A DNA stretch of 14,867 nt, from assembly GCA_036393335.1 (NCBI GenBank), contig DASWHD010000184.1, positions 1 through 14,867 of the forward strand, in the 5' to 3' direction. Below the pieces are notes generated by a model. It had not been told where the DNA came from and did no database searches. It was given only the letters and a program-made list of their open reading frames with translations. Source of the DNA: DASWHD01 sp036393335. Lineage in GTDB: Bacteria > CG2-30-53-67 > CG2-30-70-394. This document shows positions 1-7,470 of the stretch, one piece after another; the stretch's first letter is position 1; every line of letters begins with the position of its first letter. Made by a program: the position numbers and the translations under genes.

Positions 1-349
1 CCGGCGGCGGGGAGGCTCTCATCCGCAGGGTACACAGATAGGCGCCCCTGGGGCACGTGCCTACCTTGACAACGGCGGAACCGCCTGCGGCGTTGCGCCC
101 TGATATGGAGGGGGGTGCCACGCGCCCCTCCATATCAGGGCGGGCTCCGCCCGCCGCCCACGCCGTCCAGGTGACCGCCCTCGTGGCGGGCGGAGCACGT
201 CGCGCACGGGGAGCCGCCGGTCATGTTGGTAATCGTCGAAGTCTGGTACAAGGCGCCGAGCGGCCCTCAGCCGCGGAGACTACGACCGAACGATGCGTCG
301 TCATGACGAGCCTGGGCCGCGAACGGACGCAGGGCGATTTTCCTCGACG
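1..349. other. Upstream region with palindromes, no gene recognised
   Basis: No convincing coding region is seen here; the open frames have no recognisable family signature. The stretch holds small hairpins (GGCGG-AA-CCGCC at 74-85) and the long perfect palindrome described separately at 96-142. It precedes the FadL-type gene and may contain its promoter, but I could not place a convincing -35/-10 pair. Confidence 0.5.
96..142. repeat. Perfect 18-bp-arm palindrome, member of dispersed repeat family
   Basis: The left arm CGCCCTGATATGGAGGGG (96-113) and right arm CCCCTCCATATCAGGGCG (125-142) are exact reverse complements around an 11-base loop (114-124). The right-arm sequence CCTCCATATCAGGGCG recurs at 10075-10090, and a variant with CCGGGC recurs near 14164-14177. 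A further perfect hairpin, GGCGGGC-TCC-GCCCGCC (139-155), overlaps its right edge. This is an intergenic repeat, possibly a transcription-termination or REP-like element. Confidence 0.8.
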
Positions 350-1630
350 ATGGAACCAGCGAAGGCCTTGATCATGGCCGGTCTCTGTATCGTCGCCTGG
401 GGGGTGCCCCGCGCTTGGGCGGGGGCCTTCGCCGTGATCGAAAACGGCGCGAAGGCCCAGGGGATGGCCGGCGCATTCGTCGGCCATGCCGACGACCCGT
501 CCGCGGTCTGGTACAACCCGGCGGGTCTGACTCGCGCTCCCCAGGGGGTGACCGTCAGCCTCGGGGCCAACGTCTTCTTCCCGGACTTCACGGCGGATGA
601 CCCCGATGGGCGGCGGGACAACCCCGCCGATGCCGATCATGCGGACAACGAGTCGGGGACGGTCCTCGCCGCCCCACTCGCCTTTGCCTCGTGGCGTCTG
701 AACGACCGCCTGGCCCTCGGCTGCGGCGTGAACTCGCCCTTCGGTCTATCGGTCGACTGGGAGGACGACGCCTTCGTGCGTTACCAGTCGGCGTTCGCGG
801 AGCTGCGCACCTTGTTCCTCACCCCGTCGATCGGAGCCCAGATCACCGACCGGATCAGGCTCGGCGGGGGGGTCAGCTATATCTACGCGGACGCGGAGCT
901 CCAGCGGCGGATCTTCTTCGGCACCGGGCTGGACGACGGTACCTTCGAGGTGGGGGGTGAGGGACGAGGCTGGGCCTACGATGTCGGGGCCCAGGTGGTG
1001 CTCGTGGAAGGGGCCGGTGCGCTCGATCGTCTTACCCTGGGCGTCACCTATCACAGCGCCGCGGTGCTGGAGTTTGATGAGGACGACTCGGTCGTGCGGT
1101 TTACCGTCCCCGCCGCCTTCGCCGGCGATTTCCCCAACTCCGAGGTCAGCACCAACGTCGACCTGCCGGAGATCTGGACCGTCGGCATCTCCGCCGAGAT
1201 CTACGGCCACACGACGGTCAACGTCGACGTGAATCGGGTCGGCTGGGAGACCTTCGACGGCATCCGTCTCCACGCGGAGAACCCGGTGACCCAGGCACGC
1301 TTGTCACCCATCGTCGGAGATTATCGGGATACCTTCAATTTTCGCGTCGGCGCCGAGCATCGCCTCGACGACACCTGGGCGATGAGGATGGGTTACGCCT
1401 TCGACGAGAGCCCGATCCCCGACGAGACCCTCGAGCCCATTCTCCCGGATGCGGATCGCCACCTCGCGACCGTGGGAGTCGGCTTCCAGACGGATGGAGT
1501 CGGCGTCGATGCGGCCTATACCGCGGTATTTTTCGAGAAAATCAGCACCGACAAGAACCGCGATGACCACAATTTCGATTACGAGAACTTTAGCCACATC
1601 CTCACGGTCGCCATCCACTACAACTTCTGA
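350..1630 (+). CDS. FadL/OmpP1/TodX-family outer-membrane channel
   Basis: Predicted 14-strand-type outer-membrane channel for long-chain fatty acids or other hydrophobic compounds, 426 aa, within the family's usual 400-450. The start at 350 gives a clean signal peptide: a basic Lys at 5, a hydrophobic stretch at about 6-19, and a likely cleavage after Ala-Trp-Ala at 24. A longer in-frame start at 293 would add 19 polar residues in front of the signal and is less likely; 374 is also possible. The mature N-terminus (GAFAVIENGAKAQGMAGAF) and the NPAG motif at 56-59 are family hallmarks (N-terminal hatch region). The protein ends in an aromatic residue (IHYNF), typical for recognition by the BAM machinery. 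The substrate cannot be read from sequence. It lies upstream of, and parallel to, the phc-like operon, about 450 bases away, so co-transcription is uncertain. Confidence 0.92.
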   Translation: MEPAKALIMAGLCIVAWGVPRAWAGAFAVIENGAKAQGMAGAFVGHADDPSAVWYNPAGLTRAPQGVTVSLGANVFFPDFTADDPDGRRDNPADADHADNESGTVLAAPLAFASWRLNDRLALGCGVNSPFGLSVDWEDDAFVRYQSAFAELRTLFLTPSIGAQITDRIRLGGGVSYIYADAELQRRIFFGTGLDDGTFEVGGEGRGWAYDVGAQVVLVEGAGALDRLTLGVTYHSAAVLEFDEDDSVVRFTVPAAFAGDFPNSEVSTNVDLPEIWTVGISAEIYGHTTVNVDVNRVGWETFDGIRLHAENPVTQARLSPIVGDYRDTFNFRVGAEHRLDDTWAMRMGYAFDESPIPDETLEPILPDADRHLATVGVGFQTDGVGVDAAYTAVFFEKISTDKNRDDHNFDYENFSHILTVAIHYNF

Positions 1631-1863
1631 TGGGTCGAGCGGTGCGCATGACCTTCGAGCATGAACCAAGGTCGGAGAACGATGGGCCAGGATTCCAGGC
1701 GTTCAGGATGCGCCGGTCACGGCAGCTCTTGCACGCCCTGCCAAGTCACCCAGCGCACCAGTCTGCCGACCCCCCGCGCCAAGCATGAGGTCGCGCCCAG
1801 CGCATGGCGGATCTCCCGGAGCCGGAGGACCGCCGGATCGACGGCCGGTGTATGGGGGGTGGC

Positions 1864-1893
1864 TTGAAGAATACCGTTGACGTCATGTATAAG
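1864..1893 (+). promoter_or_regulatory. Candidate sigma-70 promoter for the phc-like operon
   Basis: TTGAAG (1864-1869) and TATAAG (1888-1893) are separated by 18 bases and lie about 185 bases before the phcB-like start, which would give a leader of roughly 175 bases. It is the best -35/-10 match noticed in the gap, but it is unproven and overlaps the antisense kinase remnant. Confidence 0.25.
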
Positions 1894-1946
1894 CCCTGGG
1901 GCTAACTGGCCGAGCAACATGATGTGCTCTGTCGCCGATCCGCACC

Positions 1947-1970
1947 GAGGGGAATCTGTTCGATTCCCTC
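1947..1970. repeat. Hairpin in the phcB leader
   Basis: GGGAATC (1950-1956) pairs with GATTCCC (1962-1968) around the loop TGTTC, with a further G-T pair outside. No T-run follows, so it is not a typical terminator. It could be an operator or leader structure upstream of the phc-like operon. Confidence 0.4.
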
Positions 1971-2077
1971 CTGGGGGGGCGTGTCATCCACCTGGGTGAC
2001 AATTAGGTGCAGAGCCGTGGGGCCGTCTGCGAGCATGAAGCGACCGTTCAGGCACCAGGAGGTAGAGCGGGACTGCC

Positions 2078-3478
2078 TTGGAAGCCCAGATCTACCATAC
2101 CGACAGCGTAGTCCTCTTTCGTAACAGTCAGGGCAATTCTGGGCAGGGAACCATCCTCCATCTGACCCGTAACCTGGCAGTTTTTGAGGTCTACAACCCG
2201 TATTCGCTTGTCCAGTTGAGCGAAGTCCTTCAGGACGTGCGGATTCTGCGAGGGGAGGTTGTTTACTATAGTGGTCGGGCAGTGGTCAGCAACCTTGTAT
2301 CGACGGGGATCCTTCTCATCGTGTCGGTATCGCTTATCGACCCCTGGTCGGAGCTCGCCGGGTTTGCGCCGGGCAAGGGGCTCCGCGAGGAGGTATCGCG
2401 TTTCGTCCGCGGCTGGGACGCGGGCCATCGCCTGCGGCCCGCCTATCAGCTTGCCGTGAGCAATCTCCGCGCCTTTCTCGGCGAGGTGAATCGCTGGCTG
2501 GAGCAGGTCGAGACGGTCGCCAAGGCCCGCGGTCCGGAGCGTTCGACGGACTACGAGCGTGAGTTCTTCGCGGATGTCGAAGCGCCCCTTGCACCAAAGC
2601 TGGACGAGCTGTTCGCGACCTTCGAGCGGGAGGCGAGCCAGGTCCCTCCTGAAGAGACCATGTCGCATAAGGCCTTTGCCCGCCGTGAGATCCATCCCTT
2701 GACGCTCTGCTCCCCGTTCGTTCACCGGACGTACACCAAGCCCCTGGGATATGGCGGCGACTACGTGATGGTGAACATGATGCTCGAAAACCGGGTTCAG
2801 GGGGCCAACGTCTATGCCAAGATTATCGATGCCGCCCACTTGCGGTCTGCGCCCGCCGAGGCCCATCGCAACCGCATCGCCATGCTTGTCGAGGTATTAC
2901 AAGCCGAGGCAAAGCGACTCACGAAACAAGGGAGACCGCTGCGCGTGCTCAACGTGGGTTGTGGCCCTGCTGCCGAGGTGCAGAGGCTGATTCGCGAGGA
3001 TCCGCTCGCCGCGTGGTGTGAGTTCGACCTGTTGGACTTCAGTGAGGAGACGATCTGCTACGCCCGCCAGAGACTCGCCGAGGCGAAACGTAACGGCACG
3101 GGAGAGCCTCGGCTGAGGTTTATCCACAAGTCGATTAATGAGCTTCTTCGTGATGCAATCGGAGAGCCGGAAAGCGTCATCCCATGCTACGACCTGATCT
3201 ATTGTGCTGGGCTGTTTGATTACTTGCAGGATCGCGTCTGCAAACGGGTCATGGAGTTGTTCTGCCGTCAGGTGAATGCGGGGGGGCTCGTGGTGGTGAC
3301 CAATGTCCATCCGAGAAACCCCAATCGCTATAACATGGAGCACATTCTCGAATGGCATCTCGTCTATCGCGATGAGCAGGCGATGCAGCGACTGACGCCG
3401 GCCGGCGAGGCCGGTCACACGCGTAGCGATTCGACCGGTGTCAACGTCTTCCTCGAAGTACGTAAGAAGGCGGCGTGA
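2078..3478 (+). CDS. PhcB-like SAM-dependent methyltransferase (signal synthase)
   Basis: 466 aa. Residues 1-90 form a beta-rich, possibly PilZ-like N-terminal domain (FEVYNPYSLVQLSEVL at 36-51). A helical linker follows at 95-200, then the conserved PLGYGGDYVMVNMML block at 222-236 and a class I methyltransferase domain: motif I VLNVGCGPAAE at 290-300, acidic loop LLDFSEE at 318-324, and YDLIYCAGLFDYLQD at 371-385. In Ralstonia, PhcB methylates a 3-hydroxy fatty acid to make the quorum signal 3-OH PAME or 3-OH MAME. The assignment rests on this architecture plus the neighbouring phcS- and phcR-like genes. The exact substrate here is unknown. The start must be TTG at 2078: an in-frame TAG lies at 2063, and no ATG or GTG occurs in frame near the beginning. 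AGGAGG at 2057-2062 is 15 bases away, which is long; GAGCGGGA at 2065-2072 is closer. Its 3' end overlaps the next gene by 4 bases. Confidence 0.75.
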   Translation: MEAQIYHTDSVVLFRNSQGNSGQGTILHLTRNLAVFEVYNPYSLVQLSEVLQDVRILRGEVVYYSGRAVVSNLVSTGILLIVSVSLIDPWSELAGFAPGKGLREEVSRFVRGWDAGHRLRPAYQLAVSNLRAFLGEVNRWLEQVETVAKARGPERSTDYEREFFADVEAPLAPKLDELFATFEREASQVPPEETMSHKAFARREIHPLTLCSPFVHRTYTKPLGYGGDYVMVNMMLENRVQGANVYAKIIDAAHLRSAPAEAHRNRIAMLVEVLQAEAKRLTKQGRPLRVLNVGCGPAAEVQRLIREDPLAAWCEFDLLDFSEETICYARQRLAEAKRNGTGEPRLRFIHKSINELLRDAIGEPESVIPCYDLIYCAGLFDYLQDRVCKRVMELFCRQVNAGGLVVVTNVHPRNPNRYNMEHILEWHLVYRDEQAMQRLTPAGEAGHTRSDSTGVNVFLEVRKKAA

Positions 3479-6093
3479 CCGTGAACTTGCTAGCAGCTCA
3501 ATCCGATCGAGTGCAGGCGGCGTATCGGGAAGCGGACCGCGATTTGCGCATCCGCACGTCGCTCATCGGTGGCGTGCTGCTCTTGGTGCTCGTGCTATTG
3601 GGCGTCAGCCTCGATTATTTCGTCTATCCACACCAATTCACCGAGCTCGTCCTTACGCGCATTGCCATAGATATGGCCGTGGCGCCGATCTTCGCGCTGT
3701 TTTTCACCGACTTCGGCAAGCGCAACATACGACCCTTGAGTATGGCGTGCGCGTTGGCCGTGAATCTCGGCATCTGTTGGATGGTGTTCCTGGCGGGAGG
3801 CGCGGCGTCGCCCTACTATGCGGGGCTCAACCTGGTCATCCTCGCCGTCGGCGTGTTGTTGCCATGGACCCTGGGCGAGACCGTCCTTTTCTGCCTCCTG
3901 ACCGTCGCCATGTACACGGCGGCGTGTCTGCTGCGCAGTGCCTCACCACCGGACCAGAGTCTGCTGTTCAACAATCTCTACTTCCTGGTGTTGACCGCGA
4001 TCGTCAGTGCGACCGCCAACTGGTTCAACGCCCGCCGCCGGTTCGCGGATTTCTGCCTGCGCGACGAGCTCGACCTCCGTAACCATGAGCTGGCGGAGTC
4101 GCTCGATCGGCTGGGCGAGCTGGATCGGCTGCGGGCCGAATTCTTCGCCAACATCAGCCATGAGCTGCGCACCCCGCTGACCCTCATCATCTCTCCCCTG
4201 GAAGACTTGCTGCGGCAAGGCGAGCGTCTCTCGGTGGAGGCGCGGCAGGTATTGACGATGGCCAAGGAGAATGCCCTGCGGCTCCTCAAGCTCATCAACG
4301 ACCTGCTGGAGGTGGTGCGCCTGGAGGAGGGACGGGCGGAGCTGCATCGCGAGGCGATCGACCTCGGCACATTTCTTCCCGGCCTGCTGGACTCGATCCG
4401 CCATCTGGGGGACAAGATGCGCCTCGCGCTGCACATCGACGCCCCGGACGAGGCCGTGGTGGTGGATGCGGATCCCGGCCGCCTAGAGAAGGTCTGCTTG
4501 AATCTGCTGACGAATGCGATCAAGTTTACCCCGGCGGGTGGCTCCATCAGCGTGCGCTGGTGGCGAGAAGACGGCCATGCCGTGGTCGAAGTCGCGGATA
4601 CCGGAGTGGGGGTCGGTGAGAAGGAGTTGCCGTTCATCTTCGACCGGTTCCGCCAGGCCGACGGGTCGAGCACGCGCCGCTACCAAGGGGTCGGGATCGG
4701 CTTGGCGCTGGCGCGCGAGCTGGTCGAACAGCACGGCGGTCGCATAACCGCACGGAGCACGGTAGGGAAGGGCACGACCTTGCACATGGAGCTCCCCCTC
4801 GCCGCGGAGGCCGGCGCGACTCCCACGCCGGGGGGGGCAGTCCAGTTGGAGGAAGATGCCCTCTCGCGGGTCTTCCAGGCGGCCGATCGCCTCGTCCCGG
4901 TGGCATCCGAGCCGCACACCGGCGTTCCCGAGGTGCTGGGCGAAGGGGAGGTCACCGTCTTGGTGGTGGACGACGAGCACGACCTCCGCCGCTACCTGGC
5001 CGGGACTCTCGCGGAGACCTATCGCGTCGTCCAGGCCACCGACGGCGAGGCCGCGGTCGCCGCGGTGCGGGCCTACCGTCCCCAGCTCGTGGTGCTGGAT
5101 CTCATGCTCCCCCTGTTGGACGGCCTCCAGGTGTGCCGTACGATCAAGTCGGATCCGGAGACGAGGCCGATCAAGGTGGTCCTGCTGACCGCGCGCATGG
5201 ACGAGGAGTCGCGCCTTGCGGCCCTCGAGCTCGGAGCCGACGACTTTCTCACCAAACCGTTTTCCACCATGGAGGTGAAGGTCCGGATCGCCAACCTCTT
5301 GCGGGCATCCCAGCTCGAAGAGGACCTCCGGGTCCGCAACACGGAGCTCGTCACGACCCTGGCGCGCCTGCGGTCCACGGAGGCACAGCTCGTGCAGAGC
5401 GAAAAGATCAACGCGTTGGGGAGCCTCGCCGCTGGCCTACTGCACGAGATCAACAACCCGTTGAACTACACCCTTACGGCACTGCAACTCGCCCAGGTCT
5501 TGGTGAGCAACGCCGACAGCGATCTAAAAGAGATCCTGGACGATATCCATGAGGGGATGACCCGGATCGGGAACATCGTCACGGACCTGCGAACCTTCGC
5601 GTATCCGTCCAAGGAGGGGACTCAGGAACGGTTTGGGGTCGACGCGGCGCTGGCCACGGCGGTGCAGCTCACCTCCCATGAGCTGAAGGACGTCACGGTG
5701 AAGCGAAATCTGGCCGAGGCGCCGCCGGTGGTCGGCTCGCAGACCCAGGTCAGCCACGTCTTCATGAACCTCCTGGTCAACGCGGCGAAGGCCGTGCGAA
5801 CCCTCCCCGCGGATCGTACGCCGGAGATCGCGGTCTCTTCCCAGCGGGTGAACGGACGACTTTATGTCCGGGTCCGAGACAACGGCATCGGCATCCAGAA
5901 GGATGAGCTGCCGCGGATCTTTGATCCCTTTTTCACCACCCGCGAGGTGGGCGACGGCATGGGGCTCGGTCTGAGCATCTGCCATACCATCGTGAAGAAC
6001 CACGGTGGTAGTATCACGGCGACGAGCGAAGAGGGTCAGGGGACCGAGATCGTCTTCGATCTACCGGTCATGGAGGCGAGTAGCGAATGGTGA
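3475..6093 (+). CDS. PhcS-like hybrid sensor kinase: 6TM-kinase-receiver-kinase
   Basis: 872 aa. The first about 190 residues contain roughly six membrane helices (about 30-48, 61-78, 86-106, 113-130, 133-153, 165-183) with little periplasmic sequence, suited to sensing a lipophilic ligand in the membrane. Kinase 1 has the H-box NISHELRTPLTL (phospho-His 229), N-box NLLTNAIKFTP (N343 region), G1 box DTGVGVG at 375-381 and G2 GIGLALA. The receiver at about 494-610 has acidic DDE at 499-501, phospho-acceptor D542 and K594. Kinase 2 has the H-box GLLHEINNPLNY (H657), N-box NLLVNAAKA, DNGIGI at 802-807 and GMGLGLS. All catalytic residues look intact. From memory, Ralstonia PhcS autophosphorylates near residue 230, which H229 would match. 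GTG 3475 overlaps the phcB stop (GTGA), indicating translational coupling; GTG 3481 is an alternative, with AAGAAGG at 3464-3470 serving either. The second kinase module is the unusual part. Confidence 0.75.
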   Translation: MTVNLLAAQSDRVQAAYREADRDLRIRTSLIGGVLLLVLVLLGVSLDYFVYPHQFTELVLTRIAIDMAVAPIFALFFTDFGKRNIRPLSMACALAVNLGICWMVFLAGGAASPYYAGLNLVILAVGVLLPWTLGETVLFCLLTVAMYTAACLLRSASPPDQSLLFNNLYFLVLTAIVSATANWFNARRRFADFCLRDELDLRNHELAESLDRLGELDRLRAEFFANISHELRTPLTLIISPLEDLLRQGERLSVEARQVLTMAKENALRLLKLINDLLEVVRLEEGRAELHREAIDLGTFLPGLLDSIRHLGDKMRLALHIDAPDEAVVVDADPGRLEKVCLNLLTNAIKFTPAGGSISVRWWREDGHAVVEVADTGVGVGEKELPFIFDRFRQADGSSTRRYQGVGIGLALARELVEQHGGRITARSTVGKGTTLHMELPLAAEAGATPTPGGAVQLEEDALSRVFQAADRLVPVASEPHTGVPEVLGEGEVTVLVVDDEHDLRRYLAGTLAETYRVVQATDGEAAVAAVRAYRPQLVVLDLMLPLLDGLQVCRTIKSDPETRPIKVVLLTARMDEESRLAALELGADDFLTKPFSTMEVKVRIANLLRASQLEEDLRVRNTELVTTLARLRSTEAQLVQSEKINALGSLAAGLLHEINNPLNYTLTALQLAQVLVSNADSDLKEILDDIHEGMTRIGNIVTDLRTFAYPSKEGTQERFGVDAALATAVQLTSHELKDVTVKRNLAEAPPVVGSQTQVSHVFMNLLVNAAKAVRTLPADRTPEIAVSSQRVNGRLYVRVRDNGIGIQKDELPRIFDPFFTTREVGDGMGLGLSICHTIVKNHGGSITATSEEGQGTEIVFDLPVMEASSEW

Positions 6094-7343
6094 GCAAGGG
6101 CAACGATTACCAGAAGTTTGCGGTGCTGTACGTCGATGACGAGGCGCAGTCCCTCAAGTACTTCCGCAAGGCGTATGAGAAGGACCTTCAAGTATTGACG
6201 GCGTCCCATCCCGACGAGGCGTGGCGCATCCTGGAGGACAACGCCGACCACATCGGCGTGCTGTTGACCGACCAGCGGATGCCCGGTGGCAGCGGCACGG
6301 ACCTCCTCGAACGGGTGCGCCTCTATCGGCCGAGCATCGTACGGATCTTAACCACGGCCTACTCCGACCTGGACAGCGCCATCGCGGCGGTCAACTCGGG
6401 GGCCGTGTTCAAGTACATCGTCAAGCCGTGGAACCTCCAGGATCTCCGGGGTGTCCTCTTGCGCGCCATGGACTACTTCCTGGTGCAGCGCGAGCGCGAC
6501 ATCCTGCTGCGGGCCAAATTGAACGTCCTGCAGCGGCTCATCCTCACCGACCGGGTGCGCAGCTTCGCCGTGCTCGCCGCGGGGCTCTCGCACCACATCC
6601 GGAATTCGATGGGTGCCCTGAAGGCGTTTCTCGACCTCGCACCGCATCTGCTGGGCAAGGAGCTGGCCCAAAACCAGCACCTCAACGTGAATGACCCGTC
6701 CTTCTGGGAGGACCTCTGGTCGCTGGCCCATGTGGAGAGCGAGCACATCCTGCAGATGGTCGAGCAGGTCGCAGAGGCGACCGTCGAGCCCCGACCCGTG
6801 TTCGATGCCGAGTGGGCCCTCGAGCAACTCGCCGGCGGGGGGGTGGAACGGACCCACGCCGAGGCCAAGGGCCAGACGCTCGTCGTGAACGTCGACGAAG
6901 TTCTGCCCCGGTTCCGCGTCTCCGCCGACATGATGCAGAACTTCTTCCACCTCGTGCTCCAGCGCATGGTGCGACTGTCGCCGGCGGGGGCATCGATCTC
7001 CGTCCTGGCCAAGGACCAGGTCCCGGTATGGGGGACCCGTGGCGTCCGCATCATGATCACCGGCTCGGGTCCGGATTGGACCGATGAGCAGGTGGGGGGC
7101 CTGTTCACCGCCTTTTCCGCCTCCATGGAGGAGCCCGGAAGCTTGGGACTGGACCTGTTGGCGGCGTTCTTCATCATCCACCACCATGGGGGTGAGCTGA
7201 TCGTCCACCAGCGGCGCCCGGAGGGACCGGGTTTCGAGGTCCTCCTCCCCTTCGACCCCGAGGCCATCCGGCGCCCGCCCGTGGAAGAGGACTGCATCGA
7301 ACGCATCTTCCGCCACTCGGAGGCGTGGCAGAGCCTGCTGTAG
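6087..7343 (+). CDS. PhcR-like response regulator with degenerate kinase output
   Basis: 418 aa. The receiver domain (about 12-125) has D17/D18, phospho-acceptor D62, T88 and K112, so it should accept phosphate. A long helix (125-160) leads into a kinase-like module: the H-box equivalent is GLSHHIRNSMGALKAF (H168), and residues 300-395 form an HATPase-like fold (LSPAGASISV, HHHGGELIVH). Key ATP-site residues are not conserved: the N-box reads FFHLVLQRMVRLSP with Gln where Asn is expected, and the DNGxG motif is replaced by TGSGPDW. It may therefore work as a phosphotransfer or binding platform, not an active kinase. Ralstonia PhcR is likewise a receiver joined to a C-terminal kinase-like domain. 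It overlaps phcS by 7 bases; GGAGG at 6072-6076 is a fitting ribosome site 10 bases before ATG. It is the last gene of the operon. There is no DNA-binding domain, so a separate output regulator must exist elsewhere. Confidence 0.72.
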   Translation: MVSKGNDYQKFAVLYVDDEAQSLKYFRKAYEKDLQVLTASHPDEAWRILEDNADHIGVLLTDQRMPGGSGTDLLERVRLYRPSIVRILTTAYSDLDSAIAAVNSGAVFKYIVKPWNLQDLRGVLLRAMDYFLVQRERDILLRAKLNVLQRLILTDRVRSFAVLAAGLSHHIRNSMGALKAFLDLAPHLLGKELAQNQHLNVNDPSFWEDLWSLAHVESEHILQMVEQVAEATVEPRPVFDAEWALEQLAGGGVERTHAEAKGQTLVVNVDEVLPRFRVSADMMQNFFHLVLQRMVRLSPAGASISVLAKDQVPVWGTRGVRIMITGSGPDWTDEQVGGLFTAFSASMEEPGSLGLDLLAAFFIIHHHGGELIVHQRRPEGPGFEVLLPFDPEAIRRPPVEEDCIERIFRHSEAWQSLL

Positions 7344-7345
7344 CC

Positions 7346-7404
7346 GCGCCGCCGTCCCGCCATACAAACGGTGCGGCGCTGCGTCTTGGCGGCGAGGATT
7401 TTTT
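7346..7404 (+). terminator. Possible terminator after the phc-like operon
   Basis: GCGCCGC (7346-7352) can pair with GCGGCGC (7373-7379), and the overlapping CGCCGCC (7347-7353) with GGCGGCG (7388-7394). A run of six T lies at 7399-7404. The long loops make this weaker than a textbook intrinsic terminator, but it lies between two convergent genes where termination is expected. Confidence 0.25.
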
Positions 7405-7470
7405 CCAGGTCGGGCGGCCGCGGGGGACGCTCTGCGGCCCTCTGCGAAATCTGCGGCTAAAACAAACGGC

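Larger units (their letters stand above)
1717..2045 (-). pseudogene. Decayed histidine-kinase fragment (antisense to flanking genes)
   Basis: This fills most of the gap between the FadL-type gene and phcB (1631-2077). On the minus strand, 1983 down to 1717 is open. It reads LLGQLAPGLIHDVNGILQA, which resembles a histidine-kinase H-box (compare LGSLAAGLLHEINNPLNYT in the neighbouring kinase). About 40 residues later comes LVRWVTWQG, at the place where kinases have the end of the second DHp helix. Further upstream a different minus-strand frame reads FMLADGPTALHLIVTQVDDT, as if a linker or PAS-like part were joined through a frameshift near 1950-1990. A stop at 1717-1719 ends the reading, and no ATP-binding domain follows. 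The call rests on pattern matching over a short stretch. An alternative is chance similarity in a non-coding leader. Confidence 0.4.

Noticed and set aside
6348..7367. Two long minus-strand frames opposite the phcR-like gene
   Set aside because: They are shadows caused by high GC content; the plus-strand receiver domain is unambiguous.
7346..7470. Small gene or RNA between phcR-like and the adaptor
   Set aside because: Only possible terminator hairpins are seen; the stretch is short and lacks a supported open frame or RNA signature.
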